From the NCBI RefSeq assembly GCF_000421585.1, contig NZ_ATXH01000010.1, positions 1-64,000 on the forward strand: 64,000 nucleotides of DNA. The letters are read 5' to 3'. A program made the translations under genes and the position numbers. Under the pieces are notes generated by a model. The model was not told the origin of the DNA. It saw only the letters and a program-made list of their open reading frames with translations, and did no database searches. Numbering within the stretch: the first letter of the stretch is position 1; every line of letters starts with the position of its first letter. Of this stretch, positions 42,581 to 52,006 are shown piece after piece. The stretch comes from Thermodesulfatator atlanticus DSM 21156. Lineage in GTDB: Bacteria; Desulfobacterota; Thermodesulfobacteria; Thermodesulfobacteriales; Thermodesulfatatoraceae.

Positions 42581-43513
42581 TTACTCCTGGCCTGAATCCA
42601 AAGCCAGGAATCCTGGGGGAAGGCTTTGACATTTATGTAAAGGTTCACCATGTTTTTTGACAATCTTGTTCAGATCTTTGGGGGAAGCGGCTTCTATTTT
42701 GAGAATCATCCCTTCCAGAAAAACCAGCGGTTCAAGCACGTTATAACGACGATGAAGGGAAAAAAGATAGGAATTCTCTTTAAGCTCTGTTTTAAGAAGG
42801 GGAAGACAAGTGCGTTTAAACACTTCCACCTGAAGAGCATTTATAATTTGAAAGGCCTTTAAATCAGGAAGCCCAGCATCTGCCGCTTCTTTGGTGGGGC
42901 GTCTTTCTAAAAGGGGCCATATTTCTAAACGACGCCTTGAGACTGAACCCACAAGGGTTATAAAATTAACGGGTTGAAAATTACGTCTTCGAGGAAAACG
43001 GCAATAAAGCTTTCCTTCTTCATCGAAGAGCATCTCTTTAAAGGCCACCTGGCGGGAAAATCCGGTAAAAGAAGCGTTAAACCTAAGGCCGATATCAAGG
43101 AGAAGGACTTTAGTCATCTTTGGCTTTTCAGGAAAAAGGGTAGCGTTTGCTTTTTCAGAGGCTTCCATAAGATGCCGCCAAAAGTTATCAGCAAGTAATT
43201 CCTGCTGCCTTAGAAGCTGGGCCAGCCTTTTGTTTAACTCATCAATGGTACGCTTTTGGGTGCGCCGTGAAAGGCGCTTTAAATATGCCTTACGGTGGGC
43301 CTCAAAGGAATCAGGGTTGCGTTCAAGATCAAGGGCTTCAAAGGCAAGGTTTAGTTCCACGGCTTTTTCTTTATCACTTCCTTGCAGATCCGGATGGTAA
43401 GCCCGCTGAAGAGCGCGGTAACAAGCCTTTACCAGACCAAAAAGGGCTTCATCGTCAAGTTCGCGGACTATTTCTGGCGATATGCCCAAAACTTCAAAAG
43501 GATTTCGGCGCAT
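42581..43513 (-). CDS. J-domain protein of unknown function
   Basis: A 310-residue protein with an N-terminal J domain (RRNPFEVLGI...ALQRAYHPDLQG) containing the HPD motif that stimulates DnaK ATPase. A Lys/Arg-rich helical stretch follows (about 75-130), then a C-terminal region I cannot assign (KVLLLDIGLRFNAS, NFQPVNFITLVGSVSRRR). It lacks the Gly/Phe region and zinc fingers of DnaJ, so it is a specialised co-chaperone. Faces away from core-MetE and lies upstream of glnB on the same strand. Confidence 0.8.
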   Translation of the reverse strand: MRRNPFEVLGISPEIVRELDDEALFGLVKACYRALQRAYHPDLQGSDKEKAVELNLAFEALDLERNPDSFEAHRKAYLKRLSRRTQKRTIDELNKRLAQLLRQQELLADNFWRHLMEASEKANATLFPEKPKMTKVLLLDIGLRFNASFTGFSRQVAFKEMLFDEEGKLYCRFPRRRNFQPVNFITLVGSVSRRRLEIWPLLERRPTKEAADAGLPDLKAFQIINALQVEVFKRTCLPLLKTELKENSYLFSLHRRYNVLEPLVFLEGMILKIEAASPKDLNKIVKKHGEPLHKCQSLPPGFLALDSGQE

Positions 43514-43601
43514 GTCTTAAATTTTAAACTATTGTTTTCTCCTTGGCGAATATGCCGATATTTTGGTAAAAGAGCTTCCATAAAACAAGGAGGTTGTTTT
43601 C

Positions 43602-44657
43602 ATGATCAAAGCAAACGCTTTACCTACTCTGATCGGAAGTTTCCCTGGAAGTGATTACCAAAAAGCCATGGATTTAATTTTTAAATATACCCCTGAAATT
43701 CCATGCTGGCCTCAACTTCCAGCCTTTCCTCACGAAGGAATGCTCATCCAGTTTAGCCACGGGCTTCCGGGCTTTGACCCTGAAAAATTGGTTATTGATC
43801 CCACAAGCCCTGGTTTTGAAGAAGAAATGCTTGCTTTTTACGAAGAATACATGGCGGTTAAAGAAGGCGGAAAACCCCTTTCAGAGAGCCTTTTTGTCAT
43901 TAAAGAAACCGAAGCAAAAGGACTTTATCTTTTAAAAGAAAACTTTAAAAGCAAGGAAAATGCCTTTGCCGTAAAAGGGCAAATCACAGGCCCTTTTACT
44001 TTGGCCACCGGGATCAAAACTCCTGAAGGCAAGGCTGCCTTTTATGATCCCCCTCTGCGAGACATCATCATAAAAATGGTTGCTATGAAAGCAGCATATC
44101 AAGCAGAATTCTTAAAAGAACTTGGCATGCCAGTGATCATTTTCCTTGATGAGCCAGCCCTTTCTGGTTTTGGTTCTTCGGCCTTTGTGGGGGTAAGTCG
44201 CGAAGAAATACTTGCCGCGCTCTCAGAAGTTGCTCTCGAAATCAAAGAAAGAGAAGGGCTAGTAGGAGTCCACGTTTGTGCCAACACCGAGTGGGACCTC
44301 CTCATAGAAGCAGGGCTTGATGTGCTTAATTTTGACGCCTTTGATTATCTTGATCGTTTTCTTCTGTTTGCCGAAGACCTCAAAAATTTTATAGCCGAAG
44401 GAAAAGTTATCGCCTGGGGCATAGTCCCCACCCTTAAGCCAGAGGTATTGGCAAATATAGAAGCTGACGAACTGGTCGGTAAACTTGATTCTTCCATAGA
44501 AGAACTTGCACAAAAGGCCCAATTAGACTACCAAGAAATCTTAAGACACTCTTTGATTACTCCCAGCTGTGGCATGGGAACTTTGCCTGAAAACTTGGTA
44601 GAAAAAGCGCTATCACTTTTAAAGGAAACCTCAGCAACCCTGAGAGCAAAATTATGA
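43602..44657 (+). CDS. core-MetE-like cobalamin-independent methionine synthase homologue
   Basis: A 351-residue protein of the UROD/MetE-like family matching only the C-terminal catalytic barrel of MetE. Zinc ligands fit His and Cys in GVHVCANTEWDLL, a Glu near FLDEPALSGFG, and Cys in TPSCGMGTLPE. Related core-MetE proteins in anaerobes use methylcobamide-type methyl donors rather than methyl-folate; that application here is inference. AGGAGG precedes the ATG. It overlaps the PIN-domain gene by four bases. Confidence 0.82.
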   Translation: MIKANALPTLIGSFPGSDYQKAMDLIFKYTPEIPCWPQLPAFPHEGMLIQFSHGLPGFDPEKLVIDPTSPGFEEEMLAFYEEYMAVKEGGKPLSESLFVIKETEAKGLYLLKENFKSKENAFAVKGQITGPFTLATGIKTPEGKAAFYDPPLRDIIIKMVAMKAAYQAEFLKELGMPVIIFLDEPALSGFGSSAFVGVSREEILAALSEVALEIKEREGLVGVHVCANTEWDLLIEAGLDVLNFDAFDYLDRFLLFAEDLKNFIAEGKVIAWGIVPTLKPEVLANIEADELVGKLDSSIEELAQKAQLDYQEILRHSLITPSCGMGTLPENLVEKALSLLKETSATLRAKL

Positions 44658-45253
44658 CCTTTGAACTCGAAACAGAAAGGGAACGCCTTATTCCAGATAC
44701 CAGTGTTTTTACCAATCCTGATGTTTATAGGGAGTTTGGTAAAAACCCAAACGAAGCCTTTGCAAACTTTTTAGAACTGGTAGCAGAGGCCCCCAACGTA
44801 AGGGTGTACATGCCCTCTTCCGTTTACGAAGAACTCAAAAAGATGCTTAAAAACGCAAAAGTCCCTCCCAAGGCCCGGGCGGTATTTCGGGTAAAATCCC
44901 CCAAAAAATATGAAATTCAGATACCGGCATTTTTACTTTACGAATTAATCGACGATATCAGACAACGCATAAACAAAGGCCTGCGGGTGGCTGAAGATGC
45001 TGTGAGGGCTTCTGCACACCGCAGCCCGGATGAAATTATAAACGCCCTGCGCCGCAGATATCGCGAAGCCCTACGAGAAGGCATTGTCGATTCCAAAGAA
45101 GACATTGAGCTTATCTTGCTGGCCCTTGAGCTTGATGGCCTCTTACTTTCAGCTGACAGAGGCATTTTGGCCCTTGCTGACAAGCTCGGTATTCGCTGGG
45201 TACCACCTGAAGAAATCAGAGACACCATTGAAGGGCTTATTTATAGTCCCTGA
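44654..45253 (+). CDS. PIN-domain RNA ligase partner protein
   Basis: A 199-residue PIN-fold protein of the RNA ligase partner family, found in thermophiles near an archaeal-type RNA ligase. Acidic residues of the PIN site are Asp in LIPDTSVFTNP, Glu in SSVYEELKK, then KEDIELILLALELDG and SADRGILALADKLGI. The predicted role is an RNase or RNA-repair accessory. The ligase gene is not adjacent. It is coupled to the core-MetE gene (ATGA) and overlaps the convergent PHP gene by 17 bases. Confidence 0.85.
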   Translation: MTFELETERERLIPDTSVFTNPDVYREFGKNPNEAFANFLELVAEAPNVRVYMPSSVYEELKKMLKNAKVPPKARAVFRVKSPKKYEIQIPAFLLYELIDDIRQRINKGLRVAEDAVRASAHRSPDEIINALRRRYREALREGIVDSKEDIELILLALELDGLLLSADRGILALADKLGIRWVPPEEIRDTIEGLIYSP

Positions 45254-45911
45254 TAGCAAAGCGCGTATAAATACTTTTCACACTTGCACGCAAAATAGTA
45301 GGTTCAAGGGCTCCTTTTTTTATTAGGTCAAACAAATCGCTAATGGTTTCAACGGGCCTGTCTACAAAATTTGCTACAATGCCTAGTTCTTCGGTGGTGT
45401 GGGCGTCACTTCCAGCAACCATGGGAAGACCGTAGATTTCTGCAAGACCGAAAGCCTTGGCATTGTCTTGGGGAGCCGTTCTTCCGTTTATCACTTCAAT
45501 GGCATGGACTAACCCCTCTTCAAGAAGAGACTCATCGGGTTCGTTCCCCCAACGAAAAGGATGTGCCCAGATAGCAAGACCATTTAGCTTTTTTATCTCT
45601 GCTAGGACCTCGCGCGCCGAAAGACCATAAGGAAAATTAGGAAGTTCTTCTTCAGCAAAGAGCAAAAAGTCTCCTTCTGGGGCAGAGTATTCCATGCCGA
45701 AAAATATTCTGACTTTTCCGTTAAAGCTCAAGTTGGCAAATATTTCCCTGGCTTGAGTTGAGAAATGGTCTGTGATGCAAACCGCGTGGTAGCCGATTTT
45801 TGAAAGCCTTTCCAAACACGCCTCAAGACTTTGATGTCCACACGGAGATACATCCGTGTGGACATGTAAGTCAACCAAAAACTTTGGTTCCTGCTCAGCC
45901 TTTTCTTCCAT
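45237..45911 (-). CDS. PHP-domain metal-dependent phosphoesterase
   Basis: A 224-residue PHP phosphoesterase. Metal-binding motifs are DLHVHTDVSPCG, CITDHFSTQA, AIWAHPFRWGNEP and AGSDAHTTEELG. Proteins of this kind hydrolyse nucleotide or sugar phosphates; the substrate is not evident. It starts four bases downstream of the KamA-like gene on the same strand and probably belongs to the same transcript. Confidence 0.88.
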   Translation of the reverse strand: MEEKAEQEPKFLVDLHVHTDVSPCGHQSLEACLERLSKIGYHAVCITDHFSTQAREIFANLSFNGKVRIFFGMEYSAPEGDFLLFAEEELPNFPYGLSAREVLAEIKKLNGLAIWAHPFRWGNEPDESLLEEGLVHAIEVINGRTAPQDNAKAFGLAEIYGLPMVAGSDAHTTEELGIVANFVDRPVETISDLFDLIKKGALEPTILRASVKSIYTRFAIRDYK

Positions 45912-45915
45912 AGGT

Positions 45916-47058
45916 CTAAATATAATATGAGTAAGCAGGTTTTTCTTCTTCTAATAAATAATGAGATGAAATCATTTCTTTATAATCATCAAGCCAATAA
46001 GCATCAGGGTTTCTGCGATAAATGAGTATTTTACCAGTATTTTTATTATCCGCAGCCCGGTGGAATTTAAAAATAATCTTTTCTTCTGTAAGGGCCAATA
46101 TCTCTAGTTTGCCAAGTTCGTGAGACATGGTAAAGCGTGCCCGTTTGGCAAGCCCTGAAACAAGCCCCCTCGCCTTTTCGAATATCTGGTAGCCTTCTTC
46201 AATGGGAACGGCATAGGGTTTGTTTCCGATAGTAGGACGGCATTGGAAGATGTAATATGGTGCAATTCCAGCAAAAGAAAGCTTTCTAAAAAGCTCAGCC
46301 ATTACTTCTGGATCATCATTCACGCCGCGGATGATAGGGGTCTGATTCAACAAAATAGCTCCTGCCTTCATTAAAAGATCACAAGCCTTAAGAGCTTCGT
46401 CGGTTAACTCACGTGGATGATCAAAGTGAACGATGACGTAGATGCGTTTTGCTGGCGTGGAGTAGGTCTTAATAATTTCTAAAAGCTCCTGGTCTTCGGT
46501 AATCCTTTGAGGATAAAAAGCAGGCACTTTGCTTCCGATACGGATAATACCAACGTGGTCGATAGCCCTGAGTTTAGAAAGAAATTCTTTTAGACGGCGG
46601 TTAGAAAGCATGAGACCGTCGCCACCAGAAAGAATCACGTTCGTAATCTCTCGATGAGAAGCAATGTAATCCATAGCAGCATCAATATCTTCCAGGCGCT
46701 CAGGCCGGCCACCGTCAATAAAAAGCCTCTTACGAAAACAATAGCGGCAAAGACCAGCGCAAACGTTACTTGCAAGCACCAAAACAGTAGTGTCGTATTT
46801 ATGTTGCATCCCGGGCATCACGGTGTATGCACTTTCGTTTGAGGGGTCAAGGCGTCCCCATTCCCATTCCATTAATTCTTCTTCATTGGGAAGGATAAGC
46901 CTTGCAATGGGATCCCGCGGATCGTTAAAATTGATGAGGCCCAAATAATATTCTGTGCATTTCATGGGATATTTCCGCACAACTTCTTTGATTCTGTTAT
47001 TTTCCAAGGCAATAGGGAGTTGGTCGATTTTGGTCACAAAATTTGGCTTTTTAAGCAT
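45916..47058 (-). CDS. KamA-family radical SAM protein
   Basis: A 380-residue radical SAM protein of the lysine 2,3-aminomutase family. The cluster motif is CAGLCRYCFRKR, and SGGDGLMLSNRRLKEFL and RIYVIVHFDHPREL are typical, with HYIFQCRP-like PYYIFQCRPTIGNK. The PLP lysine of true aminomutases cannot be assigned with confidence, so the reaction is uncertain (lysine 2,3-aminomutase, glutamate mutase or EF-P modification type). The ATG at 47058 follows AAGGAGGT; the frame extending to 47100 is rejected. Confidence 0.85.
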   Translation of the reverse strand: MLKKPNFVTKIDQLPIALENNRIKEVVRKYPMKCTEYYLGLINFNDPRDPIARLILPNEEELMEWEWGRLDPSNESAYTVMPGMQHKYDTTVLVLASNVCAGLCRYCFRKRLFIDGGRPERLEDIDAAMDYIASHREITNVILSGGDGLMLSNRRLKEFLSKLRAIDHVGIIRIGSKVPAFYPQRITEDQELLEIIKTYSTPAKRIYVIVHFDHPRELTDEALKACDLLMKAGAILLNQTPIIRGVNDDPEVMAELFRKLSFAGIAPYYIFQCRPTIGNKPYAVPIEEGYQIFEKARGLVSGLAKRARFTMSHELGKLEILALTEEKIIFKFHRAADNKNTGKILIYRRNPDAYWLDDYKEMISSHYLLEEEKPAYSYYI

Positions 47059-47189
47059 AGGCACCTCCTTTAAAAAAGAGACCGCAGAAGCGCGGGCCAA
47101 AGATTAAAACAAGCGGTAGAAATTTTTTACCAAGAAATTAGGATTATTGTCAAGGATTTTTGCAATAGAGTCTCAATTATTATGGTTTG

Positions 47190-47897
47190 CTATAAATAGG
47201 CTTTCAGGGCCTCTTTTAAAAGTTCAGCGTAACTTACCCTTCGTAAATCATTACCATCATAAAAGAGAAGATTTAATTCGGAAGTAGGCATTTTTTTAAG
47301 CTTGCAAACCACTTCTTCTTTTAAACCTCCAATTAGAGGCTTCATCTGAAGATATGCCCATATCCAGAAGGCACGCACAAAGGGATCTGACGAATCTGAA
47401 AGATGCAATGCGTATTGAGGCGCTTTGTGTTTTTCCAAAAGATCAGGAAAAACCTGGGCAAGTCTGCCTATTCCCCACACCACGCCCCTTTGAGCCGGAG
47501 GATATTCTAGGTAGTTACCCTCTTCCCAGATATACGAAATAAGGATTGAGGTATATTCTTCAGCAAGTTTGCGGTGATTTGCAAGGCTTTCAGCCATGGC
47601 CTCAGGCACACCCCAGGCCATGCCACCTGATTCTTCGTTAAGCATCCACATAAAGCGCCTGACAATCACGCGGGCTGCTTCTAAATCTTTTGCGGCGATT
47701 TGAGCTACCACCGGACCAATGGCGGCAATCGCTTTCCGCCTAACTTCTTCTTCCCGATGACAAAGAGCCCCAATTAAAACGTTTATAGTCTTTTTAGGCG
47801 GGAAATTTTTGACTTCTTCTAGAATAAAAGGGAGATCCTTTTTGGCAAGAAGATTGAGGATCTCCCTTTTTAAATCACGACAGGAAAAGCTAGGCAT
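47190..47897 (-). CDS. HEAT-repeat protein
   Basis: A 235-residue helical protein with HEAT-like repeats (NVLIGALCHREEEVRRKAIAAI; GVVWGIGRLAQVFPDLL). It resembles a family seen in Desulfovibrio-type sulfate reducers (DVU0298-like, assigned by eye). Such proteins are scaffolds or PBS-lyase-like partners; the target is unknown. It overlaps the flavodiiron gene by eight bases and follows it on the same strand, so it is the third gene of dfx-fprA-HEAT. Confidence 0.7.
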   Translation of the reverse strand: MPSFSCRDLKREILNLLAKKDLPFILEEVKNFPPKKTINVLIGALCHREEEVRRKAIAAIGPVVAQIAAKDLEAARVIVRRFMWMLNEESGGMAWGVPEAMAESLANHRKLAEEYTSILISYIWEEGNYLEYPPAQRGVVWGIGRLAQVFPDLLEKHKAPQYALHLSDSSDPFVRAFWIWAYLQMKPLIGGLKEEVVCKLKKMPTSELNLLFYDGNDLRRVSYAELLKEALKAYL

Positions 47898-49092
47898 TTT
47901 GTTTTTCCTTTATGGCCCTTGCGATAGAGACACCAATTTCGCGACATTCTTTAAGCTGGTCATGAGTGGGAACAAACTTGACTTTATAACCCGGATGAAC
48001 TAGCGCTGCCTGCATTTCTTCGAGGTATTTATTCATGTGTTTTACTGCTTCTCCACTCCAGCCAAAAGAACCAAAGGCTGCGCCAAGTTTTTTGCGCGGC
48101 CTGAGGCCTTTGATGTAGGTAAGCACGTCAGCCATTTGAGGTAACATGTTGTTGTTAAGCGTAGAAGAACCAAATACAAGGGCCTTAGCCTCAAGGACCT
48201 GGGTCATAATGTCACTACGGTGATCAATGCTTGCGTTCATTACTTTGACGGATACACCTTCACTCATGATACCATCGGCAATCGCCATGGCCATTTTTTC
48301 CGTGCTGTGCCACATGGTGGCATAAACCACTAAGGCATAATCGCGAGCCTGGTACGTACACCAGCGCTTATAAGCATCGACGATATCTTTAATATGAGAG
48401 CGCCAAATAACGCCGTGGTCAGGCAAAATCATTTCAATTTCTAGCTTCATCTCTTCGATGGTTTTAAGTATCTTTTCAACCTGTGGAGAAAAAGGCAAAA
48501 CAATGTTGGCGTAGTACTTGGCAGCCTCTTGCATAAGCTCGTCATACTTGACCTCATCATCAAAACGTTCGCTGGTGGCGTAATGCTGGCCAAAGGCATC
48601 CTGAGAAACAAGAATTTTTTCTTCCGGGATATAAGAAACCATGCTATCTGGCCAGTGAATCATTCTGGTTTCAAGAAACTGGACGGTTCTTTTCCCAAGA
48701 GAGATAGAATCTCCACTTTTTACTTCCACCAAGGGCCAATCATCACAATTAAAGTGTTCTTTAAGGCCCTTATACCCCATTGGAGAACAAAAGACCTTTT
48801 CTGGTTTTACCCTTTTTATGATCTCAGGTAGTGCACCTGAGTGGTCCATCTCCACGTGGTTTACCACGATGTAGTCGATTTTTTCAGGATCTCCCAACAC
48901 CTTAATAAGCTTGTGAATTAGATCATTAGTAAAAGGCTTTTTGACGGTGTCAAAAAGGGTGATCTTTTCGTCAATTATTAAGAAGGCATTGTAAGTTGAG
49001 CCTCTTTTGGTGGAATAACCGTGAAAATCCCTGACATTCCAATCAACTGCTCCAACCCAATAGATATCGTCTTTCACTTTAATGGGCGGCAT
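47890..49092 (-). CDS. flavodiiron protein (rubredoxin:oxygen oxidoreductase type)
   Basis: A 400-residue FprA/Roo-type enzyme that reduces O2 to water or NO to N2O. The metallo-beta-lactamase domain carries the diiron ligands in VNHVEMDHSGALPE, the following His/Asp (SQDAFGQHYA) and LPDHGVIW. The C-terminal flavodoxin domain starts ALVVYATMWHSTEKMAMAIA and has GAAFGSFGWSGEA. GGAGGGG precedes the ATG. It is cotranscribed with desulfoferrodoxin, a standard oxygen-defence pairing in anaerobes; the electron donor rubredoxin gene is not in the window. Confidence 0.95.
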   Translation of the reverse strand: MPPIKVKDDIYWVGAVDWNVRDFHGYSTKRGSTYNAFLIIDEKITLFDTVKKPFTNDLIHKLIKVLGDPEKIDYIVVNHVEMDHSGALPEIIKRVKPEKVFCSPMGYKGLKEHFNCDDWPLVEVKSGDSISLGKRTVQFLETRMIHWPDSMVSYIPEEKILVSQDAFGQHYATSERFDDEVKYDELMQEAAKYYANIVLPFSPQVEKILKTIEEMKLEIEMILPDHGVIWRSHIKDIVDAYKRWCTYQARDYALVVYATMWHSTEKMAMAIADGIMSEGVSVKVMNASIDHRSDIMTQVLEAKALVFGSSTLNNNMLPQMADVLTYIKGLRPRKKLGAAFGSFGWSGEAVKHMNKYLEEMQAALVHPGYKVKFVPTHDQLKECREIGVSIARAIKEKQNA

Positions 49093-49124
49093 ACCATCCC
49101 CTCCTTTGTTAGTTCTATTGTTTA

Positions 49125-49143
49125 GGCCGGGATGCCCCCGGCC
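49125..49143 (-). terminator. hairpin between desulfoferrodoxin and flavodiiron genes
   Basis: GGCCGGG / CCCGGCC, a 7-bp GC stem with a 5-nt loop and no T-run. More likely a transcript-processing or partial attenuation element than a full stop. Confidence 0.35.
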
Positions 49144-49153
49144 CGATTAAATT

Positions 49154-49537
49154 TTATAAATTGGCCTTCCAGAGACCATGAAGATTGCAATATGCTCGTG
49201 CTGCTACCGGACCATCAGCCTCTACTTTGAAATCTGCTTCAGGGGCATCCCTTGGAACCAAAAATTGTATGTAGCTTTTCGTCCCCACGATTAACTCAAT
49301 CCATTCGATATAATGCTTTTCTTCCATGGGATGTGGAGCGCTCCCAACTTTTACTTTGTAGCCACCGTCGGTTTTTTCGATTATAGGAACGTGTTTTTCC
49401 TGGGAAGCATCGGTGGTGTTTTCTTTTAGCAATTCCATAGGTTGGTTACAGCACACCAAGACCCCCTGACCACTGTGAAGAACAGTTACGATGTTGCCAC
49501 ACACATTACACTTATAAACTTCTAACCTCTGTGCCAT
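49154..49537 (-). CDS. dfx: desulfoferrodoxin (superoxide reductase, class I)
   Basis: A 127-residue cytosolic desulfoferrodoxin. The N-terminal Dx domain has the desulforedoxin cysteines YKCNVCGNI and LVCCNQPM (rubredoxin-like Center I). The superoxide reductase domain has His in [21 protein letters not shown], and Cys/His in AYCNLHGLW (Center II). It detoxifies superoxide without making O2. AAGGAGG precedes the ATG; the flavodiiron gene follows. Compare the exported single-domain enzyme at 19114. Confidence 0.96.
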   Translation of the reverse strand: MAQRLEVYKCNVCGNIVTVLHSGQGVLVCCNQPMELLKENTTDASQEKHVPIIEKTDGGYKVKVGSAPHPMEEKHYIEWIELIVGTKSYIQFLVPRDAPEADFKVEADGPVAARAYCNLHGLWKANL

Positions 49538-49660
49538 TTTGGCCTCCTTACTTTAGAATTATTTTTATCTTAAAGTTAATCAAATTTTTTGCTTCGTCAA
49601 CAATAAAATCACATTTCATTCCAGTTTTTTATGTAAACATTTTTTTACAATGCTTACCGA

Positions 49661-49702
49661 GGATCCGATCCTGTTTTCAGAACGAAAAACAGGAACGGAG
49701 CC
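49661..49702. repeat. 43-bp palindromic repeat
   Basis: GGATCCGATCCTGTTTTC, then CGAAAAACAGGAACGGAGCC. The arms share compensating change (CCTGTTTT / AAAACAGG instead of CCTATTTT / AAAATAGG), evidence that pairing is preserved. Confidence 0.85.
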
Positions 49703-49737
49703 CTGCGATTGAAGGCAAAATATTGCACAGGGGGGAA

Positions 49738-50586
49738 CTAGCTGAAGTTCTCAAATAATATAACGTAGCTGTTCTGCGGCACTTCTAAGGCCTTGGCCAC
49801 GGGCACACACTTGGCACAAAGCATAAAAACTAGCTCTTCGCGCCCGGGAAATACGCTCAATGTCTCAAAGTGGCCCATCCCTTTGGCCAGCACAAGATCA
49901 GCTTCGTGATAAAGGTGTCTAAATTCATCAGAGGCAAGGGAAAGATCAAGACCCACCATCTCTGCCCCGGTAGTTATCACTTTAGCTGGGATTCCCATCC
50001 CCAGGCGTTTTAAATCCTGAAGAGACAAGTCATTTTGAATGGGTTTAGGCTTGACCACGTAATAAATTTCAAAACCGTTTTCCTTAAACCAGGAAAGAAG
50101 CGGTAAGTCAAAAAATACTTCCCCGGCATTGTCGGTAAGAAGGAGAATTTTTTCGGCCGTATCAAGGCGCTTTTCAATCTTTGGGAGATCGTTTAAGGCA
50201 AGAGTTACCCCCTGGCGAAAAGCCTGTTCAAGCTCTTCAAGCGGACGAAAAAAATCTATGGCATTACCCAAAAGGGAAAAACACATGAGATCATCAAATT
50301 CATCTTTAAAATTTTTGCGAAGCTCTGAAGAGACTTTCTGGGCAAGGGCTATTTCTTTTTCTTTTAAAGGGCTGTAAGGATCGTCATTTCGGCAGACTTT
50401 TTTAACCCGGTGGTGAAGCTTTGAGGCGATTATTGGCGGAGGAGTATTCTCATCGTAAAGCTCATCTAGCCACATTAGGGCATACGAAAGATTTTCCTCA
50501 TTTTCTCCGCAACCTAGGCTTATTGCCTGCCTGGCAAGCCTTTCCAAACACGGACGACAGTATTCTTTAATTTGCTGGTAACGCAT
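49738..50586 (-). CDS. DUF89 (ARMT1-like) family protein
   Basis: A 282-residue DUF89 protein; the family includes metal-dependent damage-control phosphatases and related enzymes. The N-terminal CRPCLERLARQAISLG has a Cys pair, and the metal site fits LLTDNAGEVFFDLPLL and VLAKGMGHFETL. The C-terminus contains ELVFMLCAKCVPVAKAL, with Cys residues that may bind a metal. The prokaryotic subgroup has unknown substrates. No strong Shine-Dalgarno; divergent from icd across a palindrome copy. Confidence 0.82.
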   Translation of the reverse strand: MRYQQIKEYCRPCLERLARQAISLGCGENEENLSYALMWLDELYDENTPPPIIASKLHHRVKKVCRNDDPYSPLKEKEIALAQKVSSELRKNFKDEFDDLMCFSLLGNAIDFFRPLEELEQAFRQGVTLALNDLPKIEKRLDTAEKILLLTDNAGEVFFDLPLLSWFKENGFEIYYVVKPKPIQNDLSLQDLKRLGMGIPAKVITTGAEMVGLDLSLASDEFRHLYHEADLVLAKGMGHFETLSVFPGREELVFMLCAKCVPVAKALEVPQNSYVILFENFS

Positions 50587-50677
50587 AACCTTGTTGATAT
50601 CACAAAAAAAACGTGTTTTAAATGACCAGCAAATGCTTTTTATTAAAGGAGAATATTAAAAGACAGACGTTGTTTAG

Positions 50678-50719
50678 GGTCCGCTCCCATTTTTCGGAGC
50701 GATAAATAGGAACGGATCC
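50678..50719. repeat. 43-bp palindromic repeat
   Basis: GGTCCGCTCCCATTTTTCG, then GAGCGATAAATAGGAACGGATCC; arms imperfect. It carries the flank AGACAGACGTTGTTTAG. It lies in the divergent promoter region of DUF89 and icd. Confidence 0.82.
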
Positions 50720-50763
50720 CGAAGAATTGACTAAAAAAATGTTTTTTTTAAAAGGAGGAACTT

Positions 50764-51990
50764 ATGGCCCCAGAGAAAATAAAACTAACTGAAGATGCCA
50801 AGCTTATCGTACCCGATGAACCTATCATCCCTTATATTGAAGGCGATGGCATCGGCCCTGATATTATGAGGGCAGCAATGCCTGTGTGGAACGCTGCCGT
50901 GGAAAAGGCATATGGTGGTAAGCGCAAAGTCCACTGGAAAGAAGTTCTTGCCGGTGAAAAGGCCTTTAAAGAAACAGGGAATTACCTCCCCGAAGAAACC
51001 ATCGAAGCCCTTCGCGAATACGTCGTCTCTATAAAAGGCCCCCTTACCACCCCGGTGGGCAAAGGATTCAGAAGCCTAAACGTCACCATCCGTCAGGTGC
51101 TTGATCTATACTCCTGTGTGCGCCCGGTTAAGTGGGTGCCTGGGGTGCCAAGTCCGGTTAAGCGCCCAGAGCTTGTTGACATGGTCGTATTTCGGGAAAA
51201 CACCGAAGACGTCTATGCTGGCATTGAGTGGGAAGCAGGCTCTCCTGAAGCCAAAAAGATCATCGCCTTCATCCGTGATGAATTGGGCAAAGAGATCCGT
51301 GAAGACTCTGGCATTGGTATCAAACCCATAAGCCGCTTTGGCACAAGACGCCACGTGCGCAAGGCCATTCAATATGCCCTTGACCACGGTCGCAAAAGTG
51401 TGACTTTGGTGCACAAAGGAAACATTATGAAATACACCGAAGGGGCTTTTCGCAATTGGGGCTATGAACTTGCCAAAGACGAGTTCCCCGAAGTAACCAT
51501 CACCGAAGACGAACTCTGGGAAAAATACGACGGAAAACTCCCCCAGGGCAAAATCCTTATAAACGACCGCATTGCTGATGCCATGTTTCAATGGGCACTT
51601 CTAAGACCAGCAGAATACGACGTGCTTGCCATGCCAAACTTAAACGGCGACTACATTTCAGACGCCCTGGCAGCCCAGGTGGGTGGCCTTGGGATGGCTC
51701 CAGGAGCCAATATAGGCGACGGGTACGCGGTGTTTGAAGCTACCCACGGTTCAGCCCCTAAATATGCCGGCCTCGACAAAGTAAATCCAAGCTCGGTAAT
51801 ACTTTCTGGCGCCATGATGTTTGAATACCTTGGCTGGAAGGAAGTAAAAGATCTTATCTGGGAAGGTATCTCCCGGGCAGTGCAGGACAAAGTCGTCACC
51901 TACGACCTTGCCCGCCAGATTGAAGGGGCTAAAGAAGTAAAGTGCTCAGAGTTTGGGGCATACGTAGTTGAAAAAATAAAAGAACTCTAA
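50764..51990 (+). CDS. icd: isocitrate dehydrogenase (NADP-type)
   Basis: A 408-residue isocitrate dehydrogenase (isocitrate to 2-oxoglutarate and CO2, or the reverse reductive carboxylation in autotrophs). Key segments are [33 protein letters not shown] with the substrate serine, [16 protein letters not shown], the active-site [15 protein letters not shown] and [19 protein letters not shown]; the cofactor loop [12 protein letters not shown] is NADP-like. It supplies 2-oxoglutarate, the nitrogen-status signal read by the PII proteins here. AAGGAGG precedes the ATG; leuS follows after 16 bp. Confidence 0.96.
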   Translation: MAPEKIKLTEDAKLIVPDEPIIPYIEGDGIGPDIMRAAMPVWNAAVEKAYGGKRKVHWKEVLAGEKAFKETGNYLPEETIEALREYVVSIKGPLTTPVGKGFRSLNVTIRQVLDLYSCVRPVKWVPGVPSPVKRPELVDMVVFRENTEDVYAGIEWEAGSPEAKKIIAFIRDELGKEIREDSGIGIKPISRFGTRRHVRKAIQYALDHGRKSVTLVHKGNIMKYTEGAFRNWGYELAKDEFPEVTITEDELWEKYDGKLPQGKILINDRIADAMFQWALLRPAEYDVLAMPNLNGDYISDALAAQVGGLGMAPGANIGDGYAVFEATHGSAPKYAGLDKVNPSSVILSGAMMFEYLGWKEVKDLIWEGISRAVQDKVVTYDLARQIEGAKEVKCSEFGAYVVEKIKEL

Positions 51991-52006
51991 AGGAGGCAGT
52001 TGCGCC